From Clostridiaceae bacterium (lineage in GTDB: Bacteria > Bacillota > Clostridia > Peptostreptococcales > Peptostreptococcaceae): a DNA stretch of 35,557 nt. A program made the translations under genes and the position numbers. Positions 7,959 through 15,772 of the stretch are shown in pieces (the first letter of the stretch is position 1; each line of letters opens with the position of its first letter). The DNA is taken from the NCBI GenBank assembly GCA_902362365.1, contig CABIVQ010000017.1, positions 1 through 35,557 on the forward strand, in the 5' to 3' direction. The notes under the pieces are model-generated. The model worked only from the letters and a program-made list of their open reading frames with translations, made no database searches and was not told the origin of the DNA.

Positions 7959-9587
7959 TTATAATTCCCCCATTTCTTTATTTAGTGATAATCCACCTTC
8001 TAATATGTTTACGTCCTTATATCCATAATACTTCATTCTGTTATATGTCAAATAAGCTCTCTTACCTCTTGCACATACTAAAAGAATTTTATCATCATAA
8101 TTTAAGTTCTCTATTTTCCCATCTATACTTGATAAATCTAAATATAATGCATTTTCTAAAGTAGGTACCTTATTTACATCAACAATCTTATAACTATCTT
8201 TATTTTCTATAAAATCTTCAAATCTAACTATTTTTACACCTTCTGTAATCTTATTTAAAAGAACATTTGCTGCATGGCCTAGTGGAGATATTGCTGTTGA
8301 AAATGGAGGCGCATAAGCTAAGTCTAAGTCTTGTAAATCACTTAACTTTCCTCCAAAATGAATTGCCGTAGCTACTGTATCAATTTGCTTATCAACGCTA
8401 CCTTTACCAAATACTTGAGCTCCTAATATTTTTTCACTATCTATATCGGCTATTAATTTTATAAACAATAAACCTGCTCCTGGATAATAATGAGCCTTAT
8501 CATCTAGTGGTACTATTACACTGTCTGTGTTATATCCTAAACTTATAGCCTCTTCCTCTGTAAGACCTGTTCTTGCTGCATTTATGTCTAATAATTTTAC
8601 TATAGATGTTCCTAATACACCCTTGAATTTACTTTCTTTGCCAGCTATGGTTCTTGCTACACATCTACCTTCTTTATTTGCTGATGAACCCATTGGAGAC
8701 CATGTGACTTTATTTGTTATAATGTTTTTTACAGATGCACAATCACCAACTGCAAATATATTTTCATCACTTGTTTGCATATTGTAATCAACACTTATAG
8801 TTTTATTATCTTCTAAATTTAATCCGCACTCCTCAGCTATTTTAGTGTTTGGTTTTATACCTACACTCATTATTACTAAATCTGCTTTGATCACTCTTTT
8901 GTCTGTTTTTATCTTACTAACTTTTTCATCTCCAATTATTGAAACAACTTTTTCATTTGTTAGTACCATAATTCCATTATCTATAAGCTTTTCCTGTAAG
9001 TATAAAGAAATCTCTTTATCAAATCCAGGTGGTATACTTTCACTTGCATCTATAACAGTAGTTTTTATATTATTTTCTAATAGATTTTCAGCTATCTCTA
9101 AGCCAATAAATCCACCTCCAACAACTACTGCTCTTTTTATTTCATCATTTTCTATAATATCTCTTAATTTAATTGCATCTTCTGGAGTTCTTACATAATA
9201 AACTCCTTTTAGATTTATTCCATCTAAATTTGGTTTTATCGGATCTGCACCTGTTGCTATAACTAACTTGTCATACTTAAATTCTTTTTCTTCATTTGTA
9301 ACTACATTTTTAGTACTAACAATTTTACTATCTCTATTTATTTTCAAAGCTTCTGTATTTGTAATAACCTTAACTTGAGTTAGTTTTTCAAAATTTTCTG
9401 GAGTATTGACAATCAAACTCTCCTTATTTTCTATTACTCCACCAACATAATAAGGAAGACCACAACCTGCGTAAGATATATCTTTTCCCATTGTAATAAT
9501 AGTTACATTATAATCTCTATGTTCTCGTTTAAGCTTTGCTGCTGTTTTTGTTCCTGCTGCAACTCCCCCAATAACTAGAATATCCAT
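7959..9587 (-). CDS. FAD-dependent CoA-disulfide / persulfide reductase with C-terminal rhodanese domain
   Basis: A 542-aa flavoprotein of the CoADR-rhodanese (NADH-dependent persulfide/polysulfide reductase) family. The N-terminal FAD-binding IGGVAAGTKTAAKLKR is at 6-21 and the single redox cysteine C42 sits in SYAGCGLPYY, which typifies CoA-disulfide reductases. An NAD-binding VVVGGGFIGLEIAENL segment, the second FAD motif FAVGDCA and a dimerisation domain follow. From about residue 450 there is a rhodanese domain with the active-site loop CARGKR (C about 505), so it can carry a persulfide sulfur to the flavin domain. AGGGGTGA lies before the ATG at 9587; an in-frame GTG at 9596 overlaps that site. 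It is the first gene of a two-gene operon with the sulfite-reductase-like gene and divergent from a LysR regulator. Confidence 0.88.
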   Translation of the reverse strand: MDILVIGGVAAGTKTAAKLKREHRDYNVTIITMGKDISYAGCGLPYYVGGVIENKESLIVNTPENFEKLTQVKVITNTEALKINRDSKIVSTKNVVTNEEKEFKYDKLVIATGADPIKPNLDGINLKGVYYVRTPEDAIKLRDIIENDEIKRAVVVGGGFIGLEIAENLLENNIKTTVIDASESIPPGFDKEISLYLQEKLIDNGIMVLTNEKVVSIIGDEKVSKIKTDKRVIKADLVIMSVGIKPNTKIAEECGLNLEDNKTISVDYNMQTSDENIFAVGDCASVKNIITNKVTWSPMGSSANKEGRCVARTIAGKESKFKGVLGTSIVKLLDINAARTGLTEEEAISLGYNTDSVIVPLDDKAHYYPGAGLLFIKLIADIDSEKILGAQVFGKGSVDKQIDTVATAIHFGGKLSDLQDLDLAYAPPFSTAISPLGHAANVLLNKITEGVKIVRFEDFIENKDSYKIVDVNKVPTLENALYLDLSSIDGKIENLNYDDKILLVCARGKRAYLTYNRMKYYGYKDVNILEGGLSLNKEMGEL

Positions 9588-9688
9588 TATCTTCACCCCT
9601 TAGATAAATTTTCAACCAATTCACACCATAATTGTAGTTAGTTTTTAATATAATGTAAAATTATAAATATTTATTGATTTATAAATTT

Positions 9689-9716
9689 TTCTTATAGTAC
9701 AATCTCGGTATAAGAA
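9689..9716. promoter_or_regulatory. LysR-type operator dyad
   Basis: Perfect 8-bp arms TTCTTATA (9689-9696) and TATAAGAA (9709-9716) with a 12-nt spacer lie in the divergent intergenic region, 33 nt before the lysR ATG. Size and place suit a LysR recognition site serving both the regulator and the sulfur operon. Confidence 0.5.
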
Positions 9717-9749
9717 TTTCTATATTTATAAAACTATTAGGGGGATATT

Positions 9750-10634
9750 ATGATTGATTTTAGACTAAAAACATTTATAAATTTATGCGAAACTAAAAGT
9801 TATACAAAAACAGCAAAAAATCTATCTATTACACAGCCAGCAGTCAGCCAACATATCAAGCTTTTAGAAGAAAAATATAACTTAAAACTTTTTGATTATG
9901 TAAGCAAAAAATTAGTCTTAACTCAAGAAGGAATAGATTTTTTGTATAATGTTCAAAAACTACAAACTATGTCTATAAACATAGAACATCATTTAAAAGA
10001 TTCTAGTAAGAAAAATAAATCATTAGTTTTTGGTGCAACTAGGACAATTGGTGAATTTTATCTACCTAAATATTTAAAAGATTACATTAAATTGTATCCT
10101 AAAGATAATATATCTATGATAGTTAATAATACTAAGTTTTTATTAGAAAACCTAAATAAAGGTAATATTGAATTTGCAATTATAGAAGGTCACTTTAACA
10201 AAGCTGAATATGATACTTACTTAATTAGTAAGGAAAAACTAGTTGTAGTTGCTTCACCTTTAAATAAACTTGCCTTAAAAAAATCTATTTCATTTAAAGA
10301 TTTATGTAGAGAAAATTTAATTGTCAGAGAAAAAGGTTCTGGAAGTAGAGAAATTTTTGAAATGTTTCTTTATGAAAATAATTATTCTTATGAGAACTTC
10401 AATCATATTATAGAAATCGGTAATATTAATGTAATTAAAGATTTAGTTAAGAATAATTTAGGTGTATCTATAATGTACGAAAAAGCTGCACAAGCAGAGT
10501 TCTCTAAAAAAGAGCTTATTATATTGGACATAGATAATATGAATTTATATCATGAATTCAATTTCATATTTTTAAAAAACTCAATTTTTGCTTCTAGCTA
10601 CATAAATTTTTATAATTTTTTAGTAAATACATAA
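9750..10634 (+). CDS. LysR-family transcriptional regulator
   Basis: A 294-aa regulator. The N-terminal winged helix-turn-helix FINLCETKSYTKTAKNLSITQPAVSQHIKLLEEK region (residues about 8-42) is typical of the family, followed by a linker helix and a periplasmic-binding-protein-like effector domain (about 88-290). GGGGG lies before the ATG. It is transcribed away from the persulfide reductase / sulfite-reductase-like operon with an inverted repeat in between, so it most likely controls that operon in response to a sulfur compound. CysB/CysL-like control of sulfur genes is the nearest known parallel; the ligand is unknown. Confidence 0.9.
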   Translation: MIDFRLKTFINLCETKSYTKTAKNLSITQPAVSQHIKLLEEKYNLKLFDYVSKKLVLTQEGIDFLYNVQKLQTMSINIEHHLKDSSKKNKSLVFGATRTIGEFYLPKYLKDYIKLYPKDNISMIVNNTKFLLENLNKGNIEFAIIEGHFNKAEYDTYLISKEKLVVVASPLNKLALKKSISFKDLCRENLIVREKGSGSREIFEMFLYENNYSYENFNHIIEIGNINVIKDLVKNNLGVSIMYEKAAQAEFSKKELIILDIDNMNLYHEFNFIFLKNSIFASSYINFYNFLVNT

Positions 10635-10750
10635 AGTTCTCCAATATAATTTAATAAATTCTCTTGATACCTTTCTTATTTGAATCATACTTTTGAAAAT
10701 TCATAATATAGTGTATACTAAATTATGACAAGGTTTAGGGGGGGAATTTT

Positions 10751-11227
10751 ATGTTTAGGGTTTATTTTACCGTCTTCTCATCTGGAATTACTTCACTTTT
10801 ATTTAGCAAGTTACTAACAGTTACTAATGATAAATTTGATGTATTCCATAAATATATAAATAAAGATTATTTTTTAAAAGAACAAATAAAATTTATAAAA
10901 TACTTTGGTCTAATTGGTTTAATTGCAATAATTAGTAGTGTATGTTCAATTTTTGTAGAGTTTTTTGCATTTAAACTTGCTGATTTGCCTATGTATGATT
11001 ACATCGGTATTCTAAGTTTAACCATAAGTATTATATGCTTTATATCTCTGTTTCTTATATCATTGTACTTTACTTTTAAAATTATAATAAAATCTACACT
11101 ATCTAAGATTTATAAAGTTTTACTTTATACTACATGTATTTTATCTATCTACATTGTATTTATAAATAATCCTTTTGGTGTTTCACCATTATATATGATC
11201 GAATTATTATTAATAATATACTTTTAG
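10751..11227 (+). CDS. unknown integral membrane protein
   Basis: 158 aa, not recognised. Hydrophobicity suggests three to four transmembrane helices: about 50-75 (FGLIGLIAIISSVCSIFVEFF), 82-110, 120-138 and a short C-terminal LIIYF tail. The N-terminal 45 residues are more polar (NDKFDVFHKYINKDYFLKEQ). A strong AGGGGGG site lies 6 nt before the ATG, and a candidate promoter (TTGAAA ... TACTAA) lies near 10693-10720. It ends 20 bp before the 68-bp palindrome that separates it from the convergent lipoprotein gene. Confidence 0.7.
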   Translation: MFRVYFTVFSSGITSLLFSKLLTVTNDKFDVFHKYINKDYFLKEQIKFIKYFGLIGLIAIISSVCSIFVEFFAFKLADLPMYDYIGILSLTISIICFISLFLISLYFTFKIIIKSTLSKIYKVLLYTTCILSIYIVFINNPFGVSPLYMIELLLIIYF

Positions 11228-11246
11228 TTGATTAATATACACCTCT

Positions 11247-11314
11247 TTCAAATAAACAATATAAAGTGCGTATATCAAAATTTTGATATACGCACTTTAT
11301 ATTGTTTATTTGAA
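11247..11314. terminator. 68-bp perfect spacerless palindrome, bidirectional terminator
   Basis: Every base from 11247 to 11280 pairs with its partner in 11281-11314; the centre is AAAATTTT. It lies 20 bp after the membrane protein stop and 10 bp before the lipoprotein stop, so as RNA it gives a very long hairpin that would end both convergent transcripts. Perfect palindromes this long without a spacer are rare because they form cruciforms that SbcCD-type nucleases cut. Confidence 0.85.
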
Positions 11315-11324
11315 TTTATTTAGT

Positions 11325-11834
11325 TTACTCTACTTTATCTAATATACCTTTCCATTTATTTATATCATTTGGTAATTTATTCAAGTCTATATCATATGTT
11401 TTCTCATATATACTCTTATTATATTGATATACGCTATTATCAAAATCTCCCAAAGTATAGTTTATAATGCTTAAATTATTTATCAAAGAAAATAATACTA
11501 TTGAGTTATAATTCATAAACTTAGATATTTCTTCTTCATTCCAATCATTACCTAAGCTATATTTAATATTTAAAATATAATCTCCATACTTATTTTCATA
11601 GTTAAATTTTCTTACATATATATTTGCTAATAATTTATCTAATATAATTTCTATAATTTTATCATCTTTTATATCCGTATTTTTATATTCTGATAGCTCT
11701 ATTAAATCAATTTTACTTGTATCTTTTATTTCATTTTCTAAATTATTATCTAAATCTTTTGATTTACAACCAGCCAATAATCCTATGCTCATAACTACAG
11801 TTAAAGAAACAGCTATCCTTAAGATTTTTTTCAT
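11325..11834 (-). CDS. small lipoprotein of unknown function
   Basis: A 169-aa lipoprotein: a basic start and a hydrophobic stretch (MKKILRIAVSLTVVMSIG) end in the lipobox LLAGC with the lipidated cysteine at 23. The mature part is charged (KSKDLDNNLENEIKDTSKID), followed by an alpha-helical region rich in Tyr and Asn; no domain is recognised. It starts 32 nt after the sensor kinase gene on the same strand, with AGGAGC before the ATG, so it is probably the second gene of that operon and may be an accessory part of the sensor outside the membrane (inference). Confidence 0.75.
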   Translation of the reverse strand: MKKILRIAVSLTVVMSIGLLAGCKSKDLDNNLENEIKDTSKIDLIELSEYKNTDIKDDKIIEIILDKLLANIYVRKFNYENKYGDYILNIKYSLGNDWNEEEISKFMNYNSIVLFSLINNLSIINYTLGDFDNSVYQYNKSIYEKTYDIDLNKLPNDINKWKGILDKVE

Positions 11835-11866
11835 ATAAGCTCCTTTTATACTATTAAAATTATATT

Positions 11867-13837
11867 TTATATATATATATCTGAAAGTTCCACTATAGTA
11901 TTCTTATTATCTATACCAGCATTATAAATTACCTCTGAGGAGTCAAGAACTTTTATAGGTAGTTTTACTACAAATGTAGTACCTTTACATTCACTTGATT
12001 TTACATCTATAGACCCTTCATGTAAATTTACAAAAGATTTTACAAGTGATAAACCTAATCCACTACCTTCATTCAATCTTGTAAATCCATTATCTATTTG
12101 AACAAATTTATCAAATATTTTGCATAAAGATTCCTCTTTTATACCTATACCTTCATCTTTCACAGATATTATTAAATTATCATCTTCAACAGATATATAA
12201 GTAAATATAGCACCTTTATCAAAAGAAAATTTTATTGCATTTGAAATTAAATTTAACATAATTCTTTCTATTTTATCTATATCAATTGCCATAATAAGCT
12301 CTTCAACTTCTGTATCTAAAATAATATTTAAATTTTTACTCTCTGCCAGTGGAATAACAGACTGTACAGTATTTTCTATTAAGCTAATCACTTCAACATT
12401 TTGAAGATTTATATTTTTATATCCTGTGTCTGATTTAGTAACATCTATAATGTTATTTATTAATCTTATTAACCTATGTGAATTTTTATCAATCATATTA
12501 ATATTAGAAATTAAGTTTTCTTTATCTATTTCGTCTTTAATTTCTAAGTTTCTTTTAATTAACTGAGAAGATGATGAAATTACATTTACTGGTGTTCTAA
12601 GCTCATGACTAATATTTGCTATAAAATTACTCTTAGCCCTATTTGCATCTTCAGCTATTTTCTTTGATTCTTTTAGCTTTTTATTTGCTCTTTTAAATAT
12701 ACTTTGCTCTGATATAAGAAATATTATTATAAAGCATAATATTACGAATATTATTAATACAAGTATTATTTCATTTTTATAAGTTTTAAAAAATTCTTCA
12801 GACTCATAAAAAATTTCTGAATCTTGTGGAATTTGCTTTTTACTAATAAGATTATTTGTCAAATGTCTTTGGTTAAATATTAGCGTACTGGTGCGCTCTC
12901 CTTCTAATATTTCTGGATAGTTTTTATTTCCTTCTAAAAAATTTCTTACTATATCTCCAGTAACACTTCCTTGTTTATAAAAATCAATAGTATATCCACC
13001 CATCATTCCATACTCTATTCCTAAATTTGTAGTTGTAAATATAGGTGCTTCAGTTGTCCCTTCTATAGCACTTAAAATTTGACGAACAGATCCTAATGTT
13101 GTACTAGTATCCTTTACTATTTTAGAGCTAGTTGAGCTGTTTGGATTATAAAATAATACAATATCTTCTCTTTTAGAAAATTTTGAAAAAACTTCTTTTA
13201 TCTCTTCTTCACTTTTAAATCCTACAGTTTTATTTTCAAACTTTAACTTAGGATACTTATCTTGTAAAGAATAAAACTCATTAATTTCATTCTTATATAT
13301 ATCTTCTAGACCTGTTATTAAAGTTAATTTTTTTTTATATTCGCTATTCTTATAAATTTCACCTATAATCTCAACATTTGATGAAATCGGTTTGAATTCT
13401 TTAATTATGCATTCTATATTTTTATTTTTAGCACCTTCAATGATTTTATCATCAAATATACTAGATAAAAATAATTTGCTATCTCCAAACAATTCTGTAT
13501 GCTTTAATGCAAATGCACTAGCAGAATCATCTACAAATACTACTGCATCAAATTTTGGATAGACCTTAAGCTTATAGCTAAGTAATGAATAAAATGACTC
13601 TTCAAGTTTCTTCTCTGGATATTTAAATGTATTCATATACTCATAATATATCTCATAATCATTCCTTAATAAATCATCAAATCCATACATTTGTTCTTGC
13701 GTTGATGTGTAAGTTGGTGAACCGGAACTAATATATAGTATTTTCTTTTTTTCTTGTGCATTGACATATGTAGTGCTAAATATTATAAACATAATCAATA
13801 ATAGTATTTTAAATAGCTCATTATTTATTCTTTTCAT
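11867..13837 (-). CDS. sensor histidine kinase with ABC-type substrate-binding (PF04392-like) extracellular sensor
   Basis: A 656-aa membrane sensor kinase. A signal/anchor helix (about 10-27) is followed by a large extracellular domain (about 30-340) that resembles the ABC substrate-binding family PF04392: KKILYISSGSPTY, FDAVVFVDDSASAFAL, APIFTTTNLGIEYGMMGGY. A second helix (about 356-376) leads to HisKA with the phospho-acceptor His near 411 in ANISHELRTP, then HATPase with N box NLISNAIKFS, G1 DEGIGI and G2 GSGLGLSLVKS. The ATG at 13837 follows AAAGGA; a GTG at 13840 is also possible. No response regulator lies beside it, so its partner must be elsewhere. The sensor fold suggests detection of a small molecule such as an amino acid or nucleoside. 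Confidence 0.88.
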   Translation of the reverse strand: MKRINNELFKILLLIMFIIFSTTYVNAQEKKKILYISSGSPTYTSTQEQMYGFDDLLRNDYEIYYEYMNTFKYPEKKLEESFYSLLSYKLKVYPKFDAVVFVDDSASAFALKHTELFGDSKLFLSSIFDDKIIEGAKNKNIECIIKEFKPISSNVEIIGEIYKNSEYKKKLTLITGLEDIYKNEINEFYSLQDKYPKLKFENKTVGFKSEEEIKEVFSKFSKREDIVLFYNPNSSTSSKIVKDTSTTLGSVRQILSAIEGTTEAPIFTTTNLGIEYGMMGGYTIDFYKQGSVTGDIVRNFLEGNKNYPEILEGERTSTLIFNQRHLTNNLISKKQIPQDSEIFYESEEFFKTYKNEIILVLIIFVILCFIIIFLISEQSIFKRANKKLKESKKIAEDANRAKSNFIANISHELRTPVNVISSSSQLIKRNLEIKDEIDKENLISNINMIDKNSHRLIRLINNIIDVTKSDTGYKNINLQNVEVISLIENTVQSVIPLAESKNLNIILDTEVEELIMAIDIDKIERIMLNLISNAIKFSFDKGAIFTYISVEDDNLIISVKDEGIGIKEESLCKIFDKFVQIDNGFTRLNEGSGLGLSLVKSFVNLHEGSIDVKSSECKGTTFVVKLPIKVLDSSEVIYNAGIDNKNTIVELSDIYI

Positions 13838-13903
13838 CACATTATCCTTTATTACAATATACTTGTTTTATATACATATTATAACAAAAAGTGAATTGTA
13901 TGT

Positions 13904-13941
13904 ACAAAAAAACCTCCACATAATTTAATTATGTAGAGGTT
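13904..13941 (-). terminator. terminator of the ABC exporter operon
   Basis: On the minus strand AACCTC ... ACATAATT pairs with AATTATGT ... GAGGTT and is followed by a run of seven T. It lies just after the second ABC gene. Confidence 0.85.
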
Positions 13942-13951
13942 AAAATAAACT

Positions 13952-15772
13952 CTATATTCCTAGGCCACTTCTAAATTGACTGTTATAAAGATTTGCATAA
14001 AACCCATTTAATTTTAAAAGTTCATCATGAGTTCCACGTTCTATTATTTCTCCATCTTTTAGGGCTAATATTTTATCTGCACTTCTTATAGTACTTAGTC
14101 TATGTGCAATTATAAATGTAGTTTTACCTTTCATTAAATTTACCATAGCTTCTTGTATAGCAACCTCTGTTCTAGTATCTATAGAAGAAGTTGCTTCATC
14201 AAGTATAAGTATTGATGAATTAGAAAGTATTGCTCTTGCTATTGCTAACAATTGTCTTTGACCTTGAGATAAGTTACTTCCATTATCAGATAGTACTGTT
14301 TCATACCCATCTTCTAATTGCATTATAAAATGATGAGCATTTGCTAATTTAGCAGCTTTTTCTATTTCTTCATCAGTTGCATTAAGATTTCCATATCTTA
14401 AGTTTTCACGAATACTTACTGAAAATAAATAGGTATCTTGTAGTACTACTGATACTGACTTTCTCAAACTTTCCATTGTAATATCATCTATATTTTTTCC
14501 ATCTATACTTATTTTTCCACTATCTATAGTGTAAAATTTATTTAGTAAATTTATTATAGTCGTTTTACCAGATCCAGTAGGTCCTACTATTGCTATAGTT
14601 TGTCCTTTATGAGCTGTTAGATTGATATTTTTTAAAATCTTTTTATCGTTATTGTATGAAAACTCTACATTTTCCAAATTAACCTCGCCTTGTAAATTAT
14701 CTACATCTACAGATTCTTCCTTGTCTATTTCTGGATTTTCATCCATAACTTCAAACACTCTTTCAGCTCCAGCTAATGCTCCTTGAAGTGTATTTGATAT
14801 ATTAAGGATTTGATTTATAGGTTGATTAAAGTTTCTCATATAAAGAATTATAGTAAATACCACACCGACACTTATATCCATTCCTTTTAATATAAATACA
14901 CCTCCACATACTGCTAATACTAAGTATGTTAAGTTATTTATAAAGTTATTTATAGGTCCCATACAACCTGATATGGCATCTGCTAAAATTGCACTTTTAG
15001 TTATATTTTTATTTATATGATCAAATTCTTTTTTAACATTTTCTTCTTGACCAAATAATAATACAGCTTTTTGACCTGATACCATTTCTTCTATATATCC
15101 GTTTAGTTTTCCTAAATCACCTTGTTTTTTTATAAATAAAGGCTGAGTATATTTCATTATAGTCCTTGTTCCCATTATAGTTATTGGAATTGTCAACAAT
15201 CCTATTATTGTTAACTGTGGACTTAACATAAGCATTGCTATAAGCATACCTACTATATTAATTACACCTGAAATTAATTGTGTAATACTTTGTGATAAAG
15301 TTATATTTATATTGTCTACGTCATTTGTAAGCCTACTCATTAAATCCCCACTTGAGTGAGTATCATAGTATTTTAATGGCAAGTGTTGCATTTTTTCATA
15401 TAAGTCTTTTCTTATATCTGATGAGGTTTTTTGAGCTATACTAACCATTAATCTATTTTGTACAAAAGTAGATGCTGTAGCAGCTAGATACATAGCTATA
15501 AGTACCATACAAATTTTGTATAATCCACTCATATTGCCAGTTGCTATATAGTTATCTACTATATCTCCATTTAACTTCGTTCCAAATATACTTACTAATG
15601 TTGTTATTACACAAAATACAAAAATTAAAATTAAAGATGCTTTTTTACTACCAATATACTTTAATAATCTATTTATTGTTTCTTTGGGATTGTTTAATTT
15701 TTCATTACTCTTTACTATGTGCATTCCAGGACCTCTGCCTGGTCTATCTAAAGAAATTGATTTACTAGACAA
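13952..15772 (-). CDS. ABC exporter, half-transporter with canonical ATP site (second subunit)
   Basis: A 606-aa half-transporter with six membrane helices (about 45-330) and a nucleotide-binding domain (about 365-590). Walker A GPTGSGKTT, Walker B ILILDEATSSID with the catalytic Glu, and switch His in IIAHRLS are all canonical, whereas the signature is LSQGQ instead of LSGGQ. This complements its partner, which has a degenerate Walker B and switch, as in heterodimeric exporters of the BmrCD / LmrCD / TM287-288 type. The TTG start at 15772 is chosen because AGGAGGTG ends about 8 nt upstream, inside the partner gene; the two genes overlap by 8 bp. Drug or peptide export is likely, substrate unknown. 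Confidence 0.9.
   Translation of the reverse strand: MSSKSISLDRPGRGPGMHIVKSNEKLNNPKETINRLLKYIGSKKASLILIFVFCVITTLVSIFGTKLNGDIVDNYIATGNMSGLYKICMVLIAMYLAATASTFVQNRLMVSIAQKTSSDIRKDLYEKMQHLPLKYYDTHSSGDLMSRLTNDVDNINITLSQSITQLISGVINIVGMLIAMLMLSPQLTIIGLLTIPITIMGTRTIMKYTQPLFIKKQGDLGKLNGYIEEMVSGQKAVLLFGQEENVKKEFDHINKNITKSAILADAISGCMGPINNFINNLTYLVLAVCGGVFILKGMDISVGVVFTIILYMRNFNQPINQILNISNTLQGALAGAERVFEVMDENPEIDKEESVDVDNLQGEVNLENVEFSYNNDKKILKNINLTAHKGQTIAIVGPTGSGKTTIINLLNKFYTIDSGKISIDGKNIDDITMESLRKSVSVVLQDTYLFSVSIRENLRYGNLNATDEEIEKAAKLANAHHFIMQLEDGYETVLSDNGSNLSQGQRQLLAIARAILSNSSILILDEATSSIDTRTEVAIQEAMVNLMKGKTTFIIAHRLSTIRSADKILALKDGEIIERGTHDELLKLNGFYANLYNSQFRSGLGI

Noticed and set aside
7006..8164. Several plus-strand reading frames (60-81 aa) across the sulfur genes
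   Set aside because: They are hydrophobic antisense shadows of the two minus-strand redox genes, without ribosome sites.
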